Assembly: GCF_014646755.1 (NCBI RefSeq)
Contig: NZ_BMNW01000003.1
Location: forward strand, 186,001-250,000
DNA: 64,000 nucleotides
Source of the DNA: Pseudomonas asuensis
GTDB lineage: Bacteria; Pseudomonadota; Gammaproteobacteria; Pseudomonadales; Pseudomonadaceae
Reading direction: 5' to 3'
The translations under genes were made by a program, and so were the position numbers. The notes under the pieces were generated by a model. The model saw only the letters and a list, made by a program, of their open reading frames with translations, had not been told where the DNA came from and did no database searches. Shown piece by piece: positions 28,241 through 37,469 of this stretch; the first letter of the stretch is position 1, and every line of letters starts with the position of its first letter.

Positions 28241-30307
28241 TCAGTGCTTTACTGGCACAACCCGTGAAAGGGGAAGGCCTTGCATGCGCCCTTCGATAAA
28301 GTCGGGCACCTGAGCGGCTGGAATGGGTTTACTGTAGAAATAACCCTGACCCTCATCACAGCCTTGCTCTACGATGTATGCTTCCTGCAGGTCGGTTTCC
28401 ACGCCTTCAGCGATAAGCTCTTTGTTAAGGCTTTTCCCCAGTTGAATGATGGCGCGGACAAGAGGTGCATCATCTTTTTCATTGGTCAGGTCCTGTACGA
28501 AACTCTTGTCAATCTTGATCTTGTCCAGCGGTAGGCGCTTCAGATAGGCCAGAGAACTATAGCCCGTACCAAAATCATCCAATGCGATCAGCGCGCCAAC
28601 TTCCCTGAGCCGGCGAAGTGTTTGTACAGCAGTGTCCACGTCTTCCATTAACGCCGTTTCGGTAACCTCAAGCTCCAACCGCTTGGGAGGAAGTCCATGG
28701 CGTAGCAGGAGCGATTGTATATAGGCTGGCAGATTCTCCTGCTGTAACTGTACGGCTGACAGATTGATGGCCATACGCAGTGACGTGTAGCCGCTGGCAT
28801 ACCAGATGTGCAATTGACTACAGGCTTGTTCAAGCACCCACTCACCCAGAGCTACAATACTGCCAGTGCGCTCGGCCAGCGGAATAAAGACATCTGGAGG
28901 AATAAATCCATGGGTTGGATGATTCCAGCGCAGCAGGGCTTCTACACCGCTGACCCGTTGGCTTGCGTAATCGATTTGAGGCTGGTAGACCAAATAAAGC
29001 TCCTGCCGTTTCAAGGCCTCGCGCAGGTCTTTTGCCAAGCCTCGCCTGAACCGAATGTCCTGATCCACGCTGGCAACATAGAACTTGTACCCGTTCTGGC
29101 CCTGAGTTTTTACCAGGGCCATGGTTTGTTCGGCGCGCTGCATTAGTTGGTCAGCGGTCTGGCCATCCTCGGGGTATAGCGTGATTCCGATCGAGGCGCT
29201 CAAATGGGCTTGATACTGCTCGACGTTGAAGGGTGAGTCGAGCGCATCCATGACGGCATGGGCCAATTCAGCCGCCTCGTCAGGCTGCTTGATCAGTTTA
29301 ATAAGTGCAAAGCGGTCCCCGCCTAACCGCCCAAAGCCATCTACGTTTGGGCAACCGGCTCGTAGCCGTGTCACCAACTTGAGAAGAAGCCGGTCACCTA
29401 CCTGATAACCGTATTGCTCATTGATACTTTTGAAATCGTCAAGGCCCAGGCATAACACGGCTACGTTATGGTTTTGCCGGTCTGCCTCGGAGAGGGTCCA
29501 TTCAAGCTGGCCGTGAAAGGCCTGTCGGTTGGAAAGACCCGTCAGCAGATCATGCTGGCTGATACGCTGAAGACTATTGATGGCTTCTTCACGTAGTAAG
29601 GTGTTGCGCTCGATTGAGGCTAGCAATTGGTTAGCCGTGGTTATCCAGCGTCCTAACTCGTTGTGCTCATGTCCCTTAGGTAAGGGAAGGGATTTATACC
29701 CTGACTGACCTGGCTCAATCGAAGCCAGATGGTTTAATACCCGGGAAAGAGGACGTGTCAGAATCCAGTGGTAGACCAGGTAAAGTATCAATACCAGAAT
29801 TAGAACACGAGCCAGAACCGATACCAGAATAACCGCTGTATTCCTTATGAGTCTCTGGCCGTAAGGCGCAGTGTCGACGGCGATGCGCAGGTCGCCGTAA
29901 TACTCTTCATTCGGTGGGGCACCTGTGAGGCGAACACTGAAGCGTTGTTCCCGGCCAAAGAGCCAATCACTGAGCCAGCGTGTCGGGGTGTTGAGCAGTG
30001 GGCGGGAGTGCTCTGATAAAGGCACCTCGCCGGGTGAGCCTATGTAGGCCTCATGAATAGAGGGATGCTTGAACAAACCCCGGGTAACTTGCTCAGCCAT
30101 CGTATCATCCAGACGGTAAATGGCCTGAGTAGCAGGGTCCTTGACCATGGACAGCGTCTGGTGTGCATCTGTCTGGATATGTTCTCGAATCTGCCTGGCT
30201 TCATAAGCGATCTGCACCATGCCCAACAGCAGCCCAATGAGCAAGGCTGTTGGCAGTGCCACAAGAAGCAGTTTCAACGACAAACTATGCCGAATGCTCA
30301 GCTTCAC
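28241..30307 (-). CDS. bifA: Cyclic-di-GMP phosphodiesterase BifA
   Basis: A 688-residue inner-membrane protein: TM1 (~13-35), periplasmic region of about 130 residues, TM2 (~170-190), HAMP-like linker, GGDEF domain and EAL domain. The GGDEF motif is degenerate (GGDRF, about residue 330), so cyclase activity is not expected. The EAL domain is intact: GVEALLRW, AINLSAVQLQ, LEVTETALM, DDFGTGYSSLAYL, KIDKSFV and IAEGVET. P. aeruginosa BifA (687 residues, GGDQF/EAL) lowers c-di-GMP and promotes swarming over biofilm. GTG 30307 is chosen because AAGGAG lies seven bases upstream and the length then equals BifA. Position next to sodB matches Pseudomonas. Confidence 0.92.
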   Translation of the reverse strand: MKLSIRHSLSLKLLLVALPTALLIGLLLGMVQIAYEARQIREHIQTDAHQTLSMVKDPATQAIYRLDDTMAEQVTRGLFKHPSIHEAYIGSPGEVPLSEHSRPLLNTPTRWLSDWLFGREQRFSVRLTGAPPNEEYYGDLRIAVDTAPYGQRLIRNTAVILVSVLARVLILVLILYLVYHWILTRPLSRVLNHLASIEPGQSGYKSLPLPKGHEHNELGRWITTANQLLASIERNTLLREEAINSLQRISQHDLLTGLSNRQAFHGQLEWTLSEADRQNHNVAVLCLGLDDFKSINEQYGYQVGDRLLLKLVTRLRAGCPNVDGFGRLGGDRFALIKLIKQPDEAAELAHAVMDALDSPFNVEQYQAHLSASIGITLYPEDGQTADQLMQRAEQTMALVKTQGQNGYKFYVASVDQDIRFRRGLAKDLREALKRQELYLVYQPQIDYASQRVSGVEALLRWNHPTHGFIPPDVFIPLAERTGSIVALGEWVLEQACSQLHIWYASGYTSLRMAINLSAVQLQQENLPAYIQSLLLRHGLPPKRLELEVTETALMEDVDTAVQTLRRLREVGALIALDDFGTGYSSLAYLKRLPLDKIKIDKSFVQDLTNEKDDAPLVRAIIQLGKSLNKELIAEGVETDLQEAYIVEQGCDEGQGYFYSKPIPAAQVPDFIEGRMQGLPLSRVVPVKH

Positions 30308-30411
30308 TCTATGCTCCTTTCCATGGATGGCTTGGCCTCCCATGCGCTACTGCAGGATGAAATGTTTAATAACCGAGTCTAGCTCCCTATCCGTAAAAGT
30401 AAGCATGGCTT

Positions 30412-30444
30412 AAAAAACAAAACCCGGCAAAAAAGCCGGGTTTT
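30412..30444 (-). terminator. Terminator after sodB
   Basis: On the minus strand AAAACCCGGC pairs with GCCGGGTTTT around six T residues, followed by GTTTTTTA. Placed between the sodB stop and the bifA start, it separates the two transcripts. Confidence 0.9.
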
Positions 30445-30461
30445 GTCGAGAGATACCAGAA

Positions 30462-31043
30462 TCAGGCAGCGAAGTTCTTCGCTACGAAATCCCAGTTAAC
30501 AGTGTTCCAGAAGGACTCAAGGTACTTTGGACGCAGGTTGCGGTAATCGATGTAGTAGGCGTGTTCCCATACGTCGATTGTCAGCAAAGGCGTATCGCCC
30601 GAAGTAATAGGGTTACCTGCGCCAATAGTACTGGCCAGCGCCAGGGAGCCATCAGCTTTCTTGACCAGCCAGGCCCAGCCGGAGCCGAATGTGCCGATAG
30701 CTGTTTTGGTCAGTTCTTCCTTGAACTTGTCAAAGGAGCCGAAAGCTGTAGCGATGGCGTCTGCCAGTGCGCCCGTAGGCTGGCCGCCACCGTTAGGTGT
30801 CATGCAGTTCCAATAGAACGTGTGGTTCCACACTTGCGCAGCGTTGTTGAAGATCGCGCCGGAGGACGTCTTGATGATGTCTTCCAGGCTTTTGCCTTCG
30901 TACTCAGTGCCGGGCACCAGGTTATTCAGGGCAGTCACGTAGGTCTGGTGGTGCTTGCCGTGGTGGAATTCCAGCGTCTCGGCAGAAATGTGCGGCTCGA
31001 GGGCATTCTTCTCATAGGGCAGCGGCGGCAATTCGAAAGCCAT
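30462..31043 (-). CDS. sodB: Superoxide dismutase [Fe]
   Basis: Dismutates superoxide to peroxide and oxygen in the cytoplasm. A 193-residue Fe/Mn-SOD with metal ligands in [13 protein letters not shown] (His), QVWNHTFYW (His) and [13 protein letters not shown] (Asp, His). The Gln in [10 protein letters not shown] and the overall sequence point to the iron form. ATG 31043 gives the standard start [15 protein letters not shown] and has GGAG upstream; the longer open frame back to 31154 is not supported. In Pseudomonas sodB is normally controlled by iron through the PrrF RNAs; nothing here proves that. Confidence 0.97.
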   Translation of the reverse strand: MAFELPPLPYEKNALEPHISAETLEFHHGKHHQTYVTALNNLVPGTEYEGKSLEDIIKTSSGAIFNNAAQVWNHTFYWNCMTPNGGGQPTGALADAIATAFGSFDKFKEELTKTAIGTFGSGWAWLVKKADGSLALASTIGAGNPITSGDTPLLTIDVWEHAYYIDYRNLRPKYLESFWNTVNWDFVAKNFAA

Positions 31044-31201
31044 GGTTATCTCTCCATAATGTTTCGTCAGGGCATTGCACGGCATGGTCGACCGATCAGG
31101 CGCCGGTCTAACCAGCGGTCTGGCTCTAGGCTCAGGACCGCGGCGGGGGATCATAGCACTCGCTTCGTTAGCTCGCCATGTAACAAACCCGACAGAAGGT
31201 A

Positions 31202-31804
31202 TCAGGTCTTATAAAGAATAAGCTGCACAGCTGTTAGCAGCATGACGGTTCCAATCGCTATATCGATCATGCGCCACACGCGAGGCTGGGTGAGATAAGG
31301 CGCCAGTCGTGCCGAGCCAATAGCAAGGCTGAAGAACCAGAGCGCAGAGGCGCAGCCTGCACCTACTGTAAAAGCCAAGGGCGCCGCCTGCTGGTTGCCG
31401 AGCGACCCGAGAACCAGAACGGTGTCCAGATAAACGTGAGGATTCAGGAGCGTGACGGCCAGAGTGATACCCAGTGTTTTACCCAGCGAGCGGGGAGCCG
31501 CCGCCGCGCTATAGAGCGCTTGTGACTTGAGGGCTCGTATGTAGGCACAGACACTGTAATAGAGTAAGAAAGTAATACCAGCCCATTTTAAAAGGACCAT
31601 TAGCCAGGCATTTCCTGCCAAAAGAGTGGCTAGGCCAAACACGCCGATCGTTACCAGACTGATATCAAAGAACAAGCAAAGCGCTGCGACCGGCAGGTGA
31701 TGCTCTCTACGCAATCCTTGAGCAAGAATGAACGTATTTTGTGCCCCAATGGCTATGATCAAGCCACCCATGGTCACGAGGCCTGTTAGGTAGCTCTGCC
31801 ACAT
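31202..31804 (-). CDS. argO: LysE/ArgO family amino-acid exporter
   Basis: A 200-residue inner-membrane exporter with about six hydrophobic segments. The family signature [16 protein letters not shown] lies near the N terminus and [18 protein letters not shown] in the middle. Likely exports arginine, lysine or both. ATG 31804 begins one base after the upstream ACT-domain gene stops, so the two are cotranscribed. The divergent argP gene encodes the expected regulator of such exporters, which supports the assignment. Confidence 0.88.
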   Translation of the reverse strand: MWQSYLTGLVTMGGLIIAIGAQNTFILAQGLRREHHLPVAALCLFFDISLVTIGVFGLATLLAGNAWLMVLLKWAGITFLLYYSVCAYIRALKSQALYSAAAAPRSLGKTLGITLAVTLLNPHVYLDTVLVLGSLGNQQAAPLAFTVGAGCASALWFFSLAIGSARLAPYLTQPRVWRMIDIAIGTVMLLTAVQLILYKT

Positions 31805-31805
31805 T

Positions 31806-32204
31806 TCAGTGTCCTGCAAGCTGAAATAGGGTAGCCATGGCAGCCTCTCCATCAGCCTCTGCTACGAATAAATGATCATGGTAGAACCCGGCTACAACAT
31901 TGCAGCTGATGCCTTGTTGTGCCAATGCGTTTGAAAACGCGGCGGTCAACCCAACCGCTTCCAAGGCGGAATGAACGTTCAAAGTAATCCAGGCGGCCAC
32001 ATACGTATAGGATAGACTCAAACGGTCGGCATCCTGCCGAGCCAGAATAACGGTCATGCCTTCCTGTTCCCTAAAGGTTGCCAGGGGAGTGACGTCTACT
32101 GGCAGCTGTTGTTCACCCAGGGTACAAAACACATATTGTCCCGGGTTGAGCACAGGCTGCATCTGGCTTAGCAGTAGCGAAAGATCAGAGATAGCGCGGG
32201 ACAT
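31806..32204 (-). CDS. ACT-domain protein (DUF2241/PF10000-like)
   Basis: About 132 residues. The C-terminal half (YVAAWITLNVHSALEAVGLTAAFSNALAQQGISCNVVAGFYHDHLFV) is an ACT fold, which commonly binds amino acids; the N-terminal half carries YVFCTLGEQQLP and EGMTVILAR strands. Genes of this kind are often beside amino-acid exporters, so it may sense the amino acid exported by its partner. ATG 32204 has GGAG seven bases upstream; ATG 32210 would be too close. That GGAG is inside a perfect inverted repeat. Confidence 0.75.
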   Translation of the reverse strand: MSRAISDLSLLLSQMQPVLNPGQYVFCTLGEQQLPVDVTPLATFREQEGMTVILARQDADRLSLSYTYVAAWITLNVHSALEAVGLTAAFSNALAQQGISCNVVAGFYHDHLFVAEADGEAAMATLFQLAGH

Positions 32205-32209
32205 GGACA

Positions 32210-32240
32210 TTCTCCAGAAAAGAGTGGCAAGTCTGGAGAA
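32210..32240 (-). promoter_or_regulatory. Inverted repeat covering the ACT/LysE ribosome binding site
   Basis: TTCTCCAGA (32210-32218) and TCTGGAGAA (32232-32240) form a perfect 9-bp stem with a 13-nt loop. Read on the minus strand, the downstream arm holds the GGAG for the ACT-domain gene at 32204. Confidence 0.65.
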
Positions 32241-32291
32241 GATCAGGCTATAAGAAAAACAAATAATGCTGATTAGTCATTAGTAAAACTG

Positions 32292-33182
32292 ATGTTTGAT
32301 TACAAGCTGTTGGCTGCGCTCGCAGCCGTAGTGGAGAAAGGGGGCTTTGAGCGAGCGGCTCAGGTGTTGGGTTTGTCGCAGTCCGCGGTATCGCAACGAA
32401 TCAAATTGCTTGAGGCTCGCATCGGCCAGCCTGTTATCGTGCGTACGTCACCACCAACCTCTACCGAAGTCGGGCAAAGGCTGCTCAACCATGTTCAGCA
32501 GGTGCGGTTGCTTGAGCGTGATCTTCATGGTCAAGTACCTGGGCTTGATGACTCCAAAACAGTGGAACGGCTACGTGTGGCTATCAATGCCGATAGTCTG
32601 GCTACGTGGTGGGCTGCAAGTGTTGGCCCATTCTGTACCCGCCAGAGCCTATTGCTGGATCTGGTGGTTGAGGATCAGGATGTAGGGCTCAAGCGTATGC
32701 AGGCCGGGGAGGTTGCCGCCTGTGTGTGCGCCAGTCCCCGACCGGTAGCCGGGGCCCGGGCAGTGCTGCTAGGCGCGATGCGTTATCGGGCAGTCGCCAG
32801 CCCAGCGTTTCATGCTCATTATCTATCCGATGACATAACTGTCGAGCGCCTTGCTCAGGTGCCTGCAATCGTCTATGGGCCCGACGATCAGCTTCAACAC
32901 CATTTTTTAGCGCGGCTGGGCTTTACCGGCCATTTCGATCATCATCTCTGTCCTTCTTCGGAAGGTTTCGTGAAAATGGTTGCCAATGGGCTCGGCTGGG
33001 GGCTTCTGCCTGAGTTGCAGACTCAAGCGGAGCGTGAGCGAGGCGAGCTGATTGATCTGGTGCCAGGACAAGTGATCGATGTGCCGCTGTACTGGCATTC
33101 CTGGCGTAACGGTGGTGATTTGCTGGCGGCATTGACTCGGCATTTGGAACGCCAGGCAGTTCGCTGGTTGGTAGCGACTTGA
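32292..33182 (+). CDS. argP: LysR-type regulator ArgP (IciA)
   Basis: A 296-residue LysR-family activator. N-terminal winged helix-turn-helix: FDYKLLAALAAVVEKGGFERAAQVLGLSQSAVSQRIKLLE, followed by the effector-binding domain. In E. coli ArgP activates argO when bound to arginine and traps RNA polymerase with lysine. The divergent ACT-LysE operon is the obvious target, and only 87 bases separate the two start codons, so the operator must lie there. The start codon is the ATG immediately before FDYK. Confidence 0.92.
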   Translation: MFDYKLLAALAAVVEKGGFERAAQVLGLSQSAVSQRIKLLEARIGQPVIVRTSPPTSTEVGQRLLNHVQQVRLLERDLHGQVPGLDDSKTVERLRVAINADSLATWWAASVGPFCTRQSLLLDLVVEDQDVGLKRMQAGEVAACVCASPRPVAGARAVLLGAMRYRAVASPAFHAHYLSDDITVERLAQVPAIVYGPDDQLQHHFLARLGFTGHFDHHLCPSSEGFVKMVANGLGWGLLPELQTQAERERGELIDLVPGQVIDVPLYWHSWRNGGDLLAALTRHLERQAVRWLVAT

Positions 33183-33194
33183 CGGGGAGATCTA

Positions 33195-34148
33195 ATGCGA
33201 ATTCTGGTGACGGGCGCGAGTGATTACATTGGTGCACGCCTCGCCCTGGATCTATTGGCGGACAAGCATCTGGTGCGTGTTCATGGTCAGCCAGGGGATA
33301 TGCTTGATGCTTTGGTCAAGCAGGGTGCTGAGTATATTCCCGGCGCTTTGACCGATACAGAGCAAGCCCGGCGACTGTGTGATGATATTGATGCCGTTGC
33401 ACATTGTACTGATGGCATAGGCTATCTTTCTGCACACGCCATGGAGGCGAGTGTTTCCTTTATTGAGGCCTGTTTGCACATGCGGGTCTCGCGTTTAGTG
33501 TATCTATCTTCCAGTCATATTTATGAAGCAGGAGGGCAGGCGCTTAAGGAAGAGGATGTGCCTGCCAAGCCACGAACGGCCGAGGCGCAGCGGCGTTTAC
33601 AGATCGAGCGTCTGGCGTTTACAGCATCAGAGTTCGGGTTGAACGTGATTGTCTTGCGACCGGCACAGGTTATTGGGCTGCCTGATAATGCCTGGGCGCC
33701 AAAGCTTGTCCAGCTCAACCGTCAAAAGCGTCTGCGTCAATCGAGCAATGGGCTTAACCGCTGGGACTTCACCAGCATGAATAGCCTATGCACGGCTTTG
33801 AGCGTAGCACTCATGACCGAACATCCAGATGCACTAAACAAGCCCTTCAATTTGAGTGAAGGCCAATCTCAACCGGTGTGGGATGTTGTCAATTATCTGA
33901 TGCGTCGCCTGAAGTTGCCGGTGCTGAGTCAGGCTATGCCCCTTCTGCAGCCCAAGGTGTTGTTAAAAGATGTTATGGCGGCAATCAAATCCTCCAGAAA
34001 AGAACGCGAACCTGATCCCCTGCACCTTATGGATCGTGACTTTACGCTAGATATCAGCCGCGCTCGGGATATTCTGGGCTATCAGCCTCAGACCACCCTC
34101 TGGAAAGCGCTGGACGAATATATTGAAAACCGTTCCGCAAGGCGGTAA
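33195..34148 (+). CDS. NAD(P)-dependent epimerase/dehydratase-like protein (extended SDR)
   Basis: A 317-residue Rossmann protein starting MRILVTGASDYIGARLALDLL. This keeps the TGAxxxIG fingerprint but has Asp where the central Gly usually stands. VYLSSSHIYE supplies the conserved Ser region and VIVLRPAQVIG the post-catalytic segment. The YxxxK catalytic pair is not visible: the expected place reads RTAEAQRRLQIERL. It may bind a nucleotide or sugar without classical SDR chemistry. It starts 12 bases after argP and may be cotranscribed. Substrate unknown. Confidence 0.75.
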   Translation: MRILVTGASDYIGARLALDLLADKHLVRVHGQPGDMLDALVKQGAEYIPGALTDTEQARRLCDDIDAVAHCTDGIGYLSAHAMEASVSFIEACLHMRVSRLVYLSSSHIYEAGGQALKEEDVPAKPRTAEAQRRLQIERLAFTASEFGLNVIVLRPAQVIGLPDNAWAPKLVQLNRQKRLRQSSNGLNRWDFTSMNSLCTALSVALMTEHPDALNKPFNLSEGQSQPVWDVVNYLMRRLKLPVLSQAMPLLQPKVLLKDVMAAIKSSRKEREPDPLHLMDRDFTLDISRARDILGYQPQTTLWKALDEYIENRSARR

Positions 34149-34248
34149 CGCCGGACTGCTATCACTATGGCACCATTTGTATACTGGGCTTTTGAGGGCA
34201 AGCCTCGTGCCTGTCGGCTCATGCTTCTTTCACCAATGAAGGTCCGCT

Positions 34249-35160
34249 ATGCGAAACGATTCATTTGATGAACTCGATAATGTACCCAGCCTGACGCCTG
34301 ACAAGGACCTTAGCGAAGATTTCGGGCCTGCCAGCCATGGTCGACACCAGCGCCATGCGTCTGGCCATCAGGAGCGGGAGGTTAAGGAGGCCCATAGTGC
34401 TGCTGCCCATGAGCCTTTGCGGGCTTCGCGCGGTACAAAGCCTGCTCGCATCCCAAGTACAGGCCCTCTTTGGGCCTTGATTGCAGCCATGCTCATTGCA
34501 CTAGCAGGGCTAGGCTGGTGGAGCCACCAGCAAATTCAGCTTATGCAGGAACAAGTGGTCGCAACCCAGGAAAACTTTGCACGAATCAGCGAAGAGGCTG
34601 CCGGCCGTCTTCAGGATATTTCAGGCAAGCTTGTAGCCACTGAGTCGAGCGGAACCTCCAGCCGGGAATCCTTGCTGCTGCGGCTCAAAAATATTGAGAC
34701 CAAAATGGCAGACGTGGCGCGTCAGCAGCAAGCTGCAGTGGATGCTCAAAGTGCACTGGACAAGCGAATCGACCAGCTGGCTGCCGACTTCAAAACGCAG
34801 CAAAGTAGTGCATCCGATCTGAATGGTCGTGTCGCTGCCCTGGCTGATGAGCAAGCTGCCTTGAAAACTGCTCAAGGGGACTTAAAGCGCTTCAGCGATC
34901 AAATTGATTCGCTTGCAGCACAGAACAAAACGTTGCAAGCGGACATCGTCGCTCTCAAGAAACGGAGCGATCCTTCCAGTGCTATCGAAAGCTTGCAGCA
35001 GGATCTTCTTGTTCTACGCAGCGAACTGGACTCGCGTAGCAATAGTAGTGGGCCTGACGCAGCGTCATTCGACGCGTTTCGGGCTCAGACCGTACGCAAT
35101 ATCAGTACGATCCAGACTCAATTGCAGAATCTTCAGCAGCAACTCAATACTCACCGTTAA
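34249..35160 (+). CDS. Single-pass membrane protein with long coiled coil
   Basis: A 303-residue protein I cannot name. The first ~73 residues are charged and His/Glu/Arg-rich and probably cytoplasmic. One membrane helix follows (about 74-92, GPLWALIAAMLIALAGLGWW). The remainder is Ala/Gln/Asp/Leu-rich with heptad-like spacing, predicted coiled coil, with no cysteine. Topology suggests a periplasmic rod anchored at the inner membrane. It has its own terminator and no obvious operon partner. A structural or cell-envelope role is possible, but nothing in the sequence fixes it. Confidence 0.7.
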   Translation: MRNDSFDELDNVPSLTPDKDLSEDFGPASHGRHQRHASGHQEREVKEAHSAAAHEPLRASRGTKPARIPSTGPLWALIAAMLIALAGLGWWSHQQIQLMQEQVVATQENFARISEEAAGRLQDISGKLVATESSGTSSRESLLLRLKNIETKMADVARQQQAAVDAQSALDKRIDQLAADFKTQQSSASDLNGRVAALADEQAALKTAQGDLKRFSDQIDSLAAQNKTLQADIVALKKRSDPSSAIESLQQDLLVLRSELDSRSNSSGPDAASFDAFRAQTVRNISTIQTQLQNLQQQLNTHR

Positions 35161-35174
35161 AGCGCTGAAGACAT

Positions 35175-35204
35175 AAAAAGCCCCGCGTGTGCGGGGCTTT
35201 TTCG
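35175..35204. terminator. Bidirectional terminator at the end of the coiled-coil gene
   Basis: AAAAAGCCCCGC (35175-35186) and GCGGGGCTTTTT (35191-35202) form a 12-bp stem with loop GTGT. It serves the converging alkene reductase gene too. Confidence 0.93.
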
Positions 35205-36254
35205 TTACAGCCGAGGATAGTCGATATAGCCTACTGGGCCTGGAATATAAAAGGTCTCCGGGTGAGGCTCGTTCAACATGGCCTGACGGGCAAAGCGCTC
35301 CGGCAGGTCAGGGTTGGCAATGAACGGAACACCAAATGCCACTGCGTCGGCTTTGCCGCTTTCCAGCCAGGCATTGGCACTGTCGTGGGTAAAGCGCTCA
35401 TTGGCAATAAATACACCCCCAAAGGCCTCCTTGATTTTCGGGCTAATGCTGTCGCTTCCCTCAGCCTCACGGGCGCAAATAAAGGCAATGTTGCGTTTGC
35501 CTAACTCGCGCGCCAAGTAACCAAAAGTCTCGGCAGGGCTTTCATCACCCATGTCATGCAGATCGCAACGGGGGGAGAGGTGAAGACCCACGCGGTCGGC
35601 ACCCCAGACATCGATACAGGCATCGGTCACTTCAAGCATCAGGCGAGCCCGGTTTTCAATTGAGCCGCCATACTGATCGGTTCGCTGGTTAGTGCTGCTC
35701 TGCAGGAACTGATCGAGCAGATAACCATTGGCCCCATGTACCTCAACACCATCGAACCCGGCTTTCTTGGCATTTTCAGCGCCCTTGCGGTAAGCCTCGA
35801 TAACGCCAGCAATCTCTTCAGTTTCCAGGGCGCGTGGTGCTACATATTCCTGCTTGGGGCGTACCAGGCTGACATGACCTTTGGCAGCAATGGCGCTGGG
35901 TGCCACCGGCTTTTCATCATTGAGATAAAGCGGTGCGGAAATGCGGCCCACGTGCCAAAGTTGCAGCATGATTAGACCACCCGCCTTGTGAACAGCCGAG
36001 GTGATCTTTTTCCAGCCTTCAACCTGCTCGTCGGACCAGATACCAGGCGTATTCGGATAACCGACTCCCATGGGATGGACAGAGGTGGCTTCACTCAAAA
36101 TCAAGCCGGCCGAGGCGCGCTGCGCATAATATTCAACCATGAGATCCGTTGGGATGCGGTTATCGTCCGCGCGGCAGCGCGTCAGCGGCGCCATGACAAA
36201 GCGGTTCGGCAATTCCAGCGCGCCGATTTTGATCGGATCAAACAGGTTGGGCAT
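35205..36254 (-). CDS. Old-yellow-enzyme family alkene reductase (NemA/XenB-like)
   Basis: A 349-residue FMN-dependent reductase. Members use NAD(P)H to reduce activated C=C bonds and nitro compounds (N-ethylmaleimide, nitrate esters, TNT). Signatures: RFVMAPLTRCRAD near the start, LWHVGRIS, the catalytic His/Asn pair in DGVEVHGANGYLLDQFLQ, and QYGGSIENRARLMLEV. C-terminal FGVPFIANPDLPERF and the final YIDYPRL are typical of XenB-like enzymes. It lies 21 bases downstream of the MFS gene in the same direction, so one ArsR-controlled transcript of regulator, exporter and reductase is possible. Confidence 0.92.
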   Translation of the reverse strand: MPNLFDPIKIGALELPNRFVMAPLTRCRADDNRIPTDLMVEYYAQRASAGLILSEATSVHPMGVGYPNTPGIWSDEQVEGWKKITSAVHKAGGLIMLQLWHVGRISAPLYLNDEKPVAPSAIAAKGHVSLVRPKQEYVAPRALETEEIAGVIEAYRKGAENAKKAGFDGVEVHGANGYLLDQFLQSSTNQRTDQYGGSIENRARLMLEVTDACIDVWGADRVGLHLSPRCDLHDMGDESPAETFGYLARELGKRNIAFICAREAEGSDSISPKIKEAFGGVFIANERFTHDSANAWLESGKADAVAFGVPFIANPDLPERFARQAMLNEPHPETFYIPGPVGYIDYPRL

Positions 36255-36275
36255 GGTAACGACTCCGTAGGTATG

Positions 36276-37439
36276 TCATTGACTGACGGCCAGACCGCTT
36301 TTCCGGGCTTGGCTGAAGGTCAGTAAGGTCAGAATCAGAGCAATCAAGGCCAGACCTCCCGCAGCCAGCGGAACGGTGGTCAGGCCAAGTCCGTGGGCGA
36401 TAACGCTTCCTCCTACCCAGGCACCCAGCGCATTGCCAACGTTGAAGGCCCCAATATTCAAAGTGGAAACCAGATTAGGTGCGTCTTTACCAAAGGTAAC
36501 CACATTGATTTGCAGGGCAGGAACAGCTGCAAACGCGGCGGCTGCCCACAGGAAAAGAGTAACTTCGGCGGCTACGACGTTATGACTGGTCCAGGCCAAC
36601 AGGAAAGACACCATGGCCATGGCAATAAAAATACCAATCAGTGTTGTGGACAAGCGCCAGTCCGCCAGACGTCCGCCCACAATATTGCCCAGCGTAAGGC
36701 CTACGCCGATCAGCAGCAGTGTGCTGGTGACGCCGCGTTCTGACAGGTCCGTTACGTCGGTAAGCAGCGGTGTGATGTAAGTGAAGAGGGCAAACATCGA
36801 GGCAGAGAACATGACGGTCATCGAGAGGGATAGCCAGAAGCTTGCGCCCTTCAAGGCTGCCATTTCGCGTCGTAGGTCGGTTTTTTCCTGCGGTGCCTTG
36901 CTGGGCAGAACGAACCAGAGACCTATCAGCGAAAGTACGCCAATGAGGGAAACGGCTCCAAAGGTCGAGCGCCAGCCAGTAGCCTGACCAAGTGCAGTGC
37001 CCAACGGTACTCCCAGGACATTGGCTAGCGTGAGGCCTGTAAACATCAGAGCTACGGCAGAAGCTCGGCGATTAGCAGGTACAAGGCTGGCGGCCACCAC
37101 TGAGCCAATGCCAAAGAATGCACCATGACACAGAGCTGTGATGATACGCGCCAGCATCAGGACGTTATAGTCTCCCGCCAAAGCGCAAAGCACATTGCCG
37201 ATAATGAAAATGCCCATTAGAACAAGCAGAGCCATCTTACGTGGCCAGTTGGCCGTTACCATCGCCATAAAGGGCGCGCCGATTGCAACCCCTAACGCGT
37301 AACCGCTGACAAGCCAACCCGCTGTAGGGATGCTGACGTGAAGGTCATTGGCTACATTGGGCAGCAGCCCCATGATTACAAATTCAGTGGTGCCGATGGC
37401 AAAGGCGCTAAGCGCCAGCACTAACAATGAAGCGGGCAT
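36276..37439 (-). CDS. MFS transporter, AraJ/YdhP-like drug:H+ antiporter family
   Basis: A 387-residue permease with 12 hydrophobic segments. SAFAIGTTEFVIMGLLPNVA and GYALGVAIGAPF are typical of the DHA1 group that includes AraJ and YdhP, and the motif ANWPRKMALLVLMGIF follows TM2. Substrate unknown. It lies 30 bases after the ArsR-type regulator gene and before the alkene reductase gene, an arrangement suggesting export plus reduction of a toxic small molecule. Confidence 0.88.
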   Translation of the reverse strand: MPASLLVLALSAFAIGTTEFVIMGLLPNVANDLHVSIPTAGWLVSGYALGVAIGAPFMAMVTANWPRKMALLVLMGIFIIGNVLCALAGDYNVLMLARIITALCHGAFFGIGSVVAASLVPANRRASAVALMFTGLTLANVLGVPLGTALGQATGWRSTFGAVSLIGVLSLIGLWFVLPSKAPQEKTDLRREMAALKGASFWLSLSMTVMFSASMFALFTYITPLLTDVTDLSERGVTSTLLLIGVGLTLGNIVGGRLADWRLSTTLIGIFIAMAMVSFLLAWTSHNVVAAEVTLFLWAAAAFAAVPALQINVVTFGKDAPNLVSTLNIGAFNVGNALGAWVGGSVIAHGLGLTTVPLAAGGLALIALILTLLTFSQARKSGLAVSQ

Positions 37440-37469
37440 TGCATCTCTCTATATTCAATCAGGAAAAGG

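Noticed and set aside
31044-31154. Extended N terminus of SodB
   Set aside because: The additional 37 residues are Pro/Arg-rich and unconserved; the known SodB start at 31043 has its own ribosome site.
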